A stretch of 25,429 nt of DNA from JBAQMG01 sp049302575. Its GTDB lineage: Bacteria; Bacillota; Desulfitobacteriia; Desulfitobacteriales; Desulfitobacteriaceae. The stretch lies in contig JBAQMG010000013.1 of NCBI GenBank assembly GCA_049302575.1, forward strand, positions 1 to 25,429, read 5' to 3'. The position numbers were made by a program, and so were the translations under genes. This document shows positions 21,704-25,429 of this stretch, piece by piece. Under the pieces are notes generated by a model that searched no databases, was not told the origin of the DNA, and saw only the letters and a program-made list of their open reading frames with translations. Each line of letters opens with the position of its first letter. Position 1 is the first letter of the stretch.

Positions 21704-22453
21704 CTACCCCTCCTTCTTCTCCGGCACTTTAATTTCGCCGACTTTAAAGAATTTGGTCATTTCCTTCTCTACGAAATTCCAAGTATCTTTGGCATTAGTG
21801 CTCCAGTTCGTCGGACAAGTCGACAAAATCTCAACAAAGGAAAAACCGTTTCCAGCGATTTGGTTTTCTAAAGCACGCTTTATAAAAGTTGTCATTTGAC
21901 GAACATTAGCTACGGTACCCCGTGCTACATATGCTCCTTCACGAGCAATAGCGGCAACCATTTCCGGCCCTTGCATTGGATAACCAGTAGTTTCTGGGTC
22001 ACGGCCATAGGGTGACGTCTCTGTCTTCATCCCTGGAAGCGTGGTTGGAGCCATCTGTCCACCAGTCATACCATAGTTACAATTATTGACCAGAATCGCT
22101 GTAATTTTCTCATTTCTAGCTGCAGCATTGACTAAGTGTTGTGAACCAATGGCATAGCCACCGCCATCACCCATATAGGCAATTCCAATTAGTTCGGGAC
22201 GAGCACGTTTAATCCCAGTGATCACTGGATTGGTACGGCCATGATGAGTTTGGACAGTATCAACATTAAAGAAATCCCAAGCTAAAAGGGAACAACCAAT
22301 ATCACACCCAAACACTACTTTATCTTGAATACCAAGTTCGTCGATAGCTTTCCCCAAAGCCTTTAACACTAGACCATGTCCACAACCGGGACAAAACTTA
22401 TGAGGCTTGGTTTCTTGACGCCAAGATTTAGGCATTGCTAATTCAACTGACAC
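21704..22453 (-). CDS. korB: 2-oxoacid:ferredoxin oxidoreductase beta subunit (TPP-binding)
   Basis: The beta subunit binds thiamine pyrophosphate and carries the catalytic cleft. The 249-aa product has CPGCGHG (about 21-27), GCDIGCS, and the TPP motif GDGGGYAIGSQHLVNAAARN with NNCNYGMTGGQ. I start it at GTG 22453, 7 nt after AAGGAGGG. An ATG at 22474 in the same frame lies before that site, so it would leave no ribosome-binding site. It follows korA by about 27 bp. Confidence 0.94.
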   Translation of the reverse strand: MSVELAMPKSWRQETKPHKFCPGCGHGLVLKALGKAIDELGIQDKVVFGCDIGCSLLAWDFFNVDTVQTHHGRTNPVITGIKRARPELIGIAYMGDGGGYAIGSQHLVNAAARNEKITAILVNNCNYGMTGGQMAPTTLPGMKTETSPYGRDPETTGYPMQGPEMVAAIAREGAYVARGTVANVRQMTTFIKRALENQIAGNGFSFVEILSTCPTNWSTNAKDTWNFVEKEMTKFFKVGEIKVPEKKEG

Positions 22454-22480
22454 GTTAATACCCCCTTCCTTCATTGACTC

Positions 22481-23569
22481 TTATAATAAGCCTCTAACTT
22501 TTTCGACAATTTCTTCCGTTGTAATACCGAGACCAGGCTTTAATAAAGTTTCAATGGGCAACAGTGTAACACCATAAAGACTCTGCTTAACTAACTTCAG
22601 AAGTTGTCCTTCGGCAGATTCAACCACAAACAGACGTTTCGCTCCGGTTATCGCTTTCGCGATGGCAGCATCGGGGAAGGGGCGCAGGGTGATCGGACGG
22701 AAATAACCCACTTTTAGTCCTTCTGCCCGCAATTCTCGCACGGCCATTTTCGAGGAGCGGCTAACTACCCCATGAGAAACAACAATAATATCTGCATCCT
22801 GACAATCAAATTCCTCATGCTCCACAATTTCTGGGGTTATACGGTCATACTCTGCTTGATAACTCTTCACAACAGCATAAAGTTCTTCTTCTGTATTAAA
22901 GGTATTGCGCATATGGGAAGGCTTGCGATCCACGCCCGGCATTCCAGCAAGACCTACCAAAGGTTCAGTCGGAACCATCGTTATTCCTCTGCTCTCAGGG
23001 TCATAAATCGTCAGCGATTCCCGCATTTTAGCTTGGTAGCCATCACCCAGAATAAAGGTCGGAAAACGGTATTTCCAAGCAATGTTAAACGCCTTAATCG
23101 TATAGTCAAATAGATCTTGGTGGGTCGCTGTTGAATAGACGATCCTGTGCCCTTCGCCATTGCCACCATAAGTAGTCAGGGTAACTTCTTGTTGGGAATA
23201 AATCACAGTTGCCGTTGACGGCCCCCCACGTTGTTGAATCGCCATTACTGTAGGAATTCTCATCATTTCGGCCATCGAGATAGATTCTTGCATCAGAACA
23301 TTTCCCGGTCCCCCGGTTGCTGTAAACGCCCTTGCCCCAGAAAGACAGCCACCTATCGTGGTAAATCCAGCAGAAATTTCATCTTCTGTTTGCAGAAATT
23401 TCTTGTCGAATTTGGGTCCTAGGCGTGTCCAATAATGCATGATCTCGTTCTGTGGCGTAATAGGATAACCATACATAATATCAGCTTGAGCAGCCAAAGC
23501 TGCCCAGGCAACAACTTCGTTACCCGTCATGAACGCCCGCTTTTCCCCTTCAATCGGTTTGTCTGCCAT
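22481..23569 (-). CDS. korA: 2-oxoacid:ferredoxin oxidoreductase alpha subunit
   Basis: The alpha subunit supplies the pyrimidine-binding domain and CoA-binding regions of the oxidoreductase. The 362-aa product has FMTGNEVVAWAALAA (about 13-27), the GYPITPQNEI signature (about 34-43), the catalytic-region EDEISA, and TATGGPGNVLMQE. A C-terminal transketolase-like domain (about 255-362) completes it. The length and the separate four-gene layout point to a 2-oxoglutarate/2-ketoisovalerate type rather than fused pyruvate oxidoreductase. ATG 23569 follows AGGAGGT at 11 nt. The P-loop ATPase gene lies 58 bp upstream in the same operon. Confidence 0.93.
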   Translation of the reverse strand: MADKPIEGEKRAFMTGNEVVAWAALAAQADIMYGYPITPQNEIMHYWTRLGPKFDKKFLQTEDEISAGFTTIGGCLSGARAFTATGGPGNVLMQESISMAEMMRIPTVMAIQQRGGPSTATVIYSQQEVTLTTYGGNGEGHRIVYSTATHQDLFDYTIKAFNIAWKYRFPTFILGDGYQAKMRESLTIYDPESRGITMVPTEPLVGLAGMPGVDRKPSHMRNTFNTEEELYAVVKSYQAEYDRITPEIVEHEEFDCQDADIIVVSHGVVSRSSKMAVRELRAEGLKVGYFRPITLRPFPDAAIAKAITGAKRLFVVESAEGQLLKLVKQSLYGVTLLPIETLLKPGLGITTEEIVEKVRGLL

Positions 23570-23627
23570 TTTAAGTATACACCTCCTATATGTTTTAAAA
23601 CGCTGTAATAAAGGGTTTTAACCCGTC

Positions 23628-24299
23628 TTACCAAAAAGCCCGAGGCATAAACCGCTGCAAATATCGTACGGGATGCCCCAACCCGTCCGTTTGACCCAAC
23701 CCCTCACGAAAACGCTCATCAGCAGACGTGGCGATCACCGGCAACCCCAATGTTTCGCCTACTTTAGTGACTATGACGGCACCTTCCTGAATATAATCTA
23801 TTGTTGTATCTTCACCAAGATGCGAATTATTAACCAACCCATGTATGGGACCAAGCTCTCGAACATACTCCAACATATCCTTAAACGTGCCCGTCATAGG
23901 ACGCCCAAGGTTAAGAACAGCCAGAATCTGTAATCTGGGTTCTTCCCAAGCTCCCTCTATTAAATTGAGGGTCTTCGCTCCTTGAACACCATAGCCGATA
24001 TCCATGATCACACTTCCGGAACGTCTTAATACCCAACGCATATCCGGACGAATTACGGATCCTGCTTCACCTAACCCCAAAGTTTCAGCTGTTTCCCAAG
24101 CGACCACATCTAGACCTAAGCCGATTAATTCTTTCTTAATTGGCCGAAGTGTGTAAACAGGTTCAACAGTATCTAAATCAACGATCGTCACCGGTCGTTC
24201 TACATCAGATAGCCTCAATAAATCCAAGGCCCGATTGATCGCACATTCAGTCTTTCCACTCGCATACTCACCAACATAGGCCTCGATAATCCTTTGCAG
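23628..24299 (-). CDS. P-loop ATPase of the kor operon with probable CTG start
   Basis: This is a predicted cytoplasmic P-loop nucleotide-binding protein of unknown function; similar genes accompany kor-type operons in Peptococcaceae (from memory). An ordinary ATG/GTG/TTG search gives a 199-aa frame starting after the P-loop. Reading the frame upstream restores AYVGEYASGKTECAINRAL with Walker A GEYASGKT (10-17). Later motifs are TIVDLDTVEPVYTLRPIKKEL, VIMDIGYGVQGAKTLN (Walker B-like) and LVNNSHLG. The only start-like codon with a ribosome-binding site is CTG 24299, 7 nt after GAGAGGTG, giving 223 aa. An in-frame ATG at 24332 is followed at once by TAA. Fold and context suggest a MinD/CooC-like maturation role, which is inference only. 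Confidence 0.75.
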   Translation of the reverse strand: MQRIIEAYVGEYASGKTECAINRALDLLRLSDVERPVTIVDLDTVEPVYTLRPIKKELIGLGLDVVAWETAETLGLGEAGSVIRPDMRWVLRRSGSVIMDIGYGVQGAKTLNLIEGAWEEPRLQILAVLNLGRPMTGTFKDMLEYVRELGPIHGLVNNSHLGEDTTIDYIQEGAVIVTKVGETLGLPVIATSADERFREGLGQTDGLGHPVRYLQRFMPRAFW

Positions 24300-24436
24300 G
24301 GACTTACACCTCTCTCCAATTCGATCTTACATGGGCTATCCTTATTTTCAGCTCCTATCCACTAAGGATAGTCTAGAACTAAAACTAAAAACAGAATTAG
24401 GGAACTATTGTTAGATAGTTCCCTCTCAATATGTTC
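24300..24436 (-). promoter_or_regulatory. structured leader of the ATPase-kor operon
   Basis: About 130 nt separate the predicted transcription start (near 24430) from the CTG start. The first hairpin is GGGAACTAT/ATAGTTCCC (24423-24415 with 24408-24400), followed by T-rich sequence. Next, CTATCC (24371-24366) can pair with either of two GGATAG copies (24360-24355 or 24341-24336). The distal pairing extends to 9 bp. A start-stop ATG-TAA lies at 24332-24327. I recognise no known riboswitch. Confidence 0.5.
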
Positions 24437-24465
24437 AGTATACCTGCGCATATTTATTTGGTCAA
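24437..24465 (-). promoter_or_regulatory. sigma-A promoter of the ATPase-kor operon
   Basis: The minus strand has TTGACC (24465-24460), a 17-bp spacer and TATACT (24442-24437), each 5/6 to consensus. This is one of the best promoters in the window. Confidence 0.75.
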
Positions 24466-24567
24466 CAAATATTCAATAGAAATACAATATTCATTAAATT
24501 TTTACTCAATATAAGTCCAATTATATAACTAAGCGGAAAGGAAGGGACGGTTCGGTTACTTCTTCTT

Positions 24568-24822
24568 TTAGATACCTAAGACTTGTAAGGCTGTTAAGAC
24601 AAGCACACCTGGAAAACCCATCAATCCCACAATTGCGATCGTAAAATAGTTAATCGGAATTACAATACCAAGAACACTCAAAAGCAAATCAACCAACCAG
24701 AGACCCACTATACCACCCAATACGTGAATTAAGGCCTTTAGCAAAAACCTCGGTCGACTTAAAGAGGATCTTACGACTAATCCTAATAATAAGACCAATA
24801 ACCCTAGAAAAACAAAGGTCAT
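24568..24822 (-). CDS. bofA: BofA-family inhibitor of pro-sigma-K processing
   Basis: BofA sits in the forespore outer membrane and, with SpoIVFA, holds back the SpoIVFB protease that activates sigma-K. From ATG 24822 the product is 84 aa, close to B. subtilis BofA (87). It starts with a hydrophobic segment (MTFVFLGLLVLLLGLVV), a short basic loop (RSSLSRPRFLLKAL), a second hydrophobic stretch, and the family C-terminal INYFTIAIVGLMGFPGVLVLTAL. AAGGAGGT lies 7 nt before 24822. The frame is open back to 24843, but without a ribosome-binding site. It follows recR by 67 bp, and yaaL, present between them in Bacillus, is missing. Confidence 0.92.
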   Translation of the reverse strand: MTFVFLGLLVLLLGLVVRSSLSRPRFLLKALIHVLGGIVGLWLVDLLLSVLGIVIPINYFTIAIVGLMGFPGVLVLTALQVLGI

Positions 24823-24889
24823 GTTTTTTACCTCCTTGTCCAACTAGTCAATAATATGCACGAGTTGAACAAGGCAGAACAGCAATCGA

Positions 24890-25429
24890 TTAGATCGTTC
24901 TTCTGCCCTCTAAGGCACGAGCAATGGTGACCTCGTCAGCATATTCCAAATCTCCTCCGACTGGGAGACCATGAGCAAGGCGGGTAACCTTTATCCCCAG
25001 AGGTTTAAGCAGTTTAGAAAGATATAACGCCGTCGCTTCCCCTTCAACCGTCGGATTCAAGGCCATAATGACTTCTTGTACTCCCTCGAGCCTAGGTAAT
25101 AATTTTGCAATGGTTAATTGATCAGGGCCTACTCCTTCCATTGGGGAAAGTATACCATGCAGCACATGATAAAGCCCCTTAAATTCTCCAGTCTTCTCTA
25201 GAGATACGACATCACGGGGATGCTCTACCACACATATTAAGCTCTGATCTCGTCGAGTACTCTGACATAGTACACAAGGATCTTTATCTGTGAAATTACA
25301 ACAAATTGTACATTCTCGAATACCATTTTTAGCTGTCACTATAGCTTTAGCTAAATTATCAGCGATCTGGGGTTGTTGAAGAAGATAAAAAGCTAATCGC
25401 CCCGCCGTTTTCGGTCCTATGCCAGGCAC
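24890..25429 (-). CDS. recR: recombination protein RecR, N-terminus cut by the window edge
   Basis: RecR works with RecO and RecF to load RecA at gaps during recombinational repair. About 180 of roughly 200 residues are visible. The first codons read VPGIGPKTAGRLAFYLL, the internal helix-hairpin-helix region, so the true start lies some 20 codons beyond the window. A zinc finger with CTICC and CVLC follows (about residues 40-55 of the visible part). The Toprim domain contains ICVVEHPRDVVSLEKTGEFKGLYHVLHG, and ALNPTVEGEATALYL. The recR-bofA adjacency fits the Bacillus dnaX-recR-bofA region. Confidence 0.96.
   Translation of the reverse strand: MPGIGPKTAGRLAFYLLQQPQIADNLAKAIVTAKNGIRECTICCNFTDKDPCVLCQSTRRDQSLICVVEHPRDVVSLEKTGEFKGLYHVLHGILSPMEGVGPDQLTIAKLLPRLEGVQEVIMALNPTVEGEATALYLSKLLKPLGIKVTRLAHGLPVGGDLEYADEVTIARALEGRRTI

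Noticed and set aside
23405..23415. Spo0A-box-like TTGTCGAATT inside korA
   Set aside because: It lies within coding sequence, far from any promoter; one 7-mer match is expected by chance.
1..25429. tRNA, rRNA or CRISPR elements
   Set aside because: No cloverleaf-like segments, rRNA-like tracts or spaced repeats were seen. The heptad arrays are gapless and have no spacers.

Overview
The window looks like a chromosomal segment of a spore-forming anaerobic Firmicute, most likely Peptococcaceae (Desulfosporosinus/Desulfitobacterium-like). That placement is an inference. It rests on sporulation genes (bofA, csfB/gin, a gerABC operon, cwlD, abrB with a Spo0A box), on a four-subunit ferredoxin-dependent 2-oxoacid oxidoreductase, on a moderate G+C content as judged by eye, and on gene order. 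Nearly everything is on the minus strand, so transcription mostly runs from high to low coordinates. abrB is the only clear intact plus-strand gene. I see no rRNA, tRNA, CRISPR or prophage.

Read from high to low coordinates, the backbone follows the Bacillus subtilis order recR-bofA-csfB-yaaO-holB-ricT(yaaT)-yabA-rsmI-abrB-metG-tatD-yabE-rnmV-rsmA(ksgA). recR (5' end) and rsmA (3' end) are cut by the window edges. Several B. subtilis members of this order are absent between their usual neighbours: yaaL, xpaC/yaaN, tmk, yaaQ/yaaR and yabB/yazA. In the bofA-csfB interval, where B. subtilis has an rRNA operon, this genome has a P-loop ATPase-korABCD operon and a gerA-gerB-gerC germinant-receptor operon.

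Region by region: 24890-25429 recR; 24568-24822 bofA; 24300-24567 a sigma-A promoter and structured leader; 20821-24299 the ATPase-korABCD operon, ended by a terminator; 16704-20574 ger operon; 16393-16623 gin; 14837-16273 a PLP decarboxylase; 11885-14772 holB-ricT-yabA-rsmI; 11266-11780 the abrB unit; 8316-11038 metG-tatD; 5950-8165 an accessory patch with an ArsB/NhaD-type permease and a decayed IS3-type transposase; 1634-5925 a cell-wall cluster (two 3D-domain proteins, CwlD amidase, GH18 lipoprotein); 1-1362 rnmV-rsmA.

The genes fall into three themes: replication and translation housekeeping (recR, holB, yabA, rsmI, metG, rnmV, rsmA), spore development and germination (bofA, gin, ger, ricT, abrB, cwlD, GH18, yabE), and anaerobic carbon metabolism (kor).

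The main non-genic signals are four. Degenerate tandem repeats with an exact 7-bp period sit at gene ends and in a 5' UTR, and even encode the last residues of two proteins. The ATPase-kor leader can form competing hairpins, and its first gene appears to start at CTG just after an in-frame ATG-TAA. A Spo0A-type box lies in the abrB leader. A compact intergenic segment (1460-1584) could be a plus-strand small RNA or hold a 15-codon minus-strand ORF.
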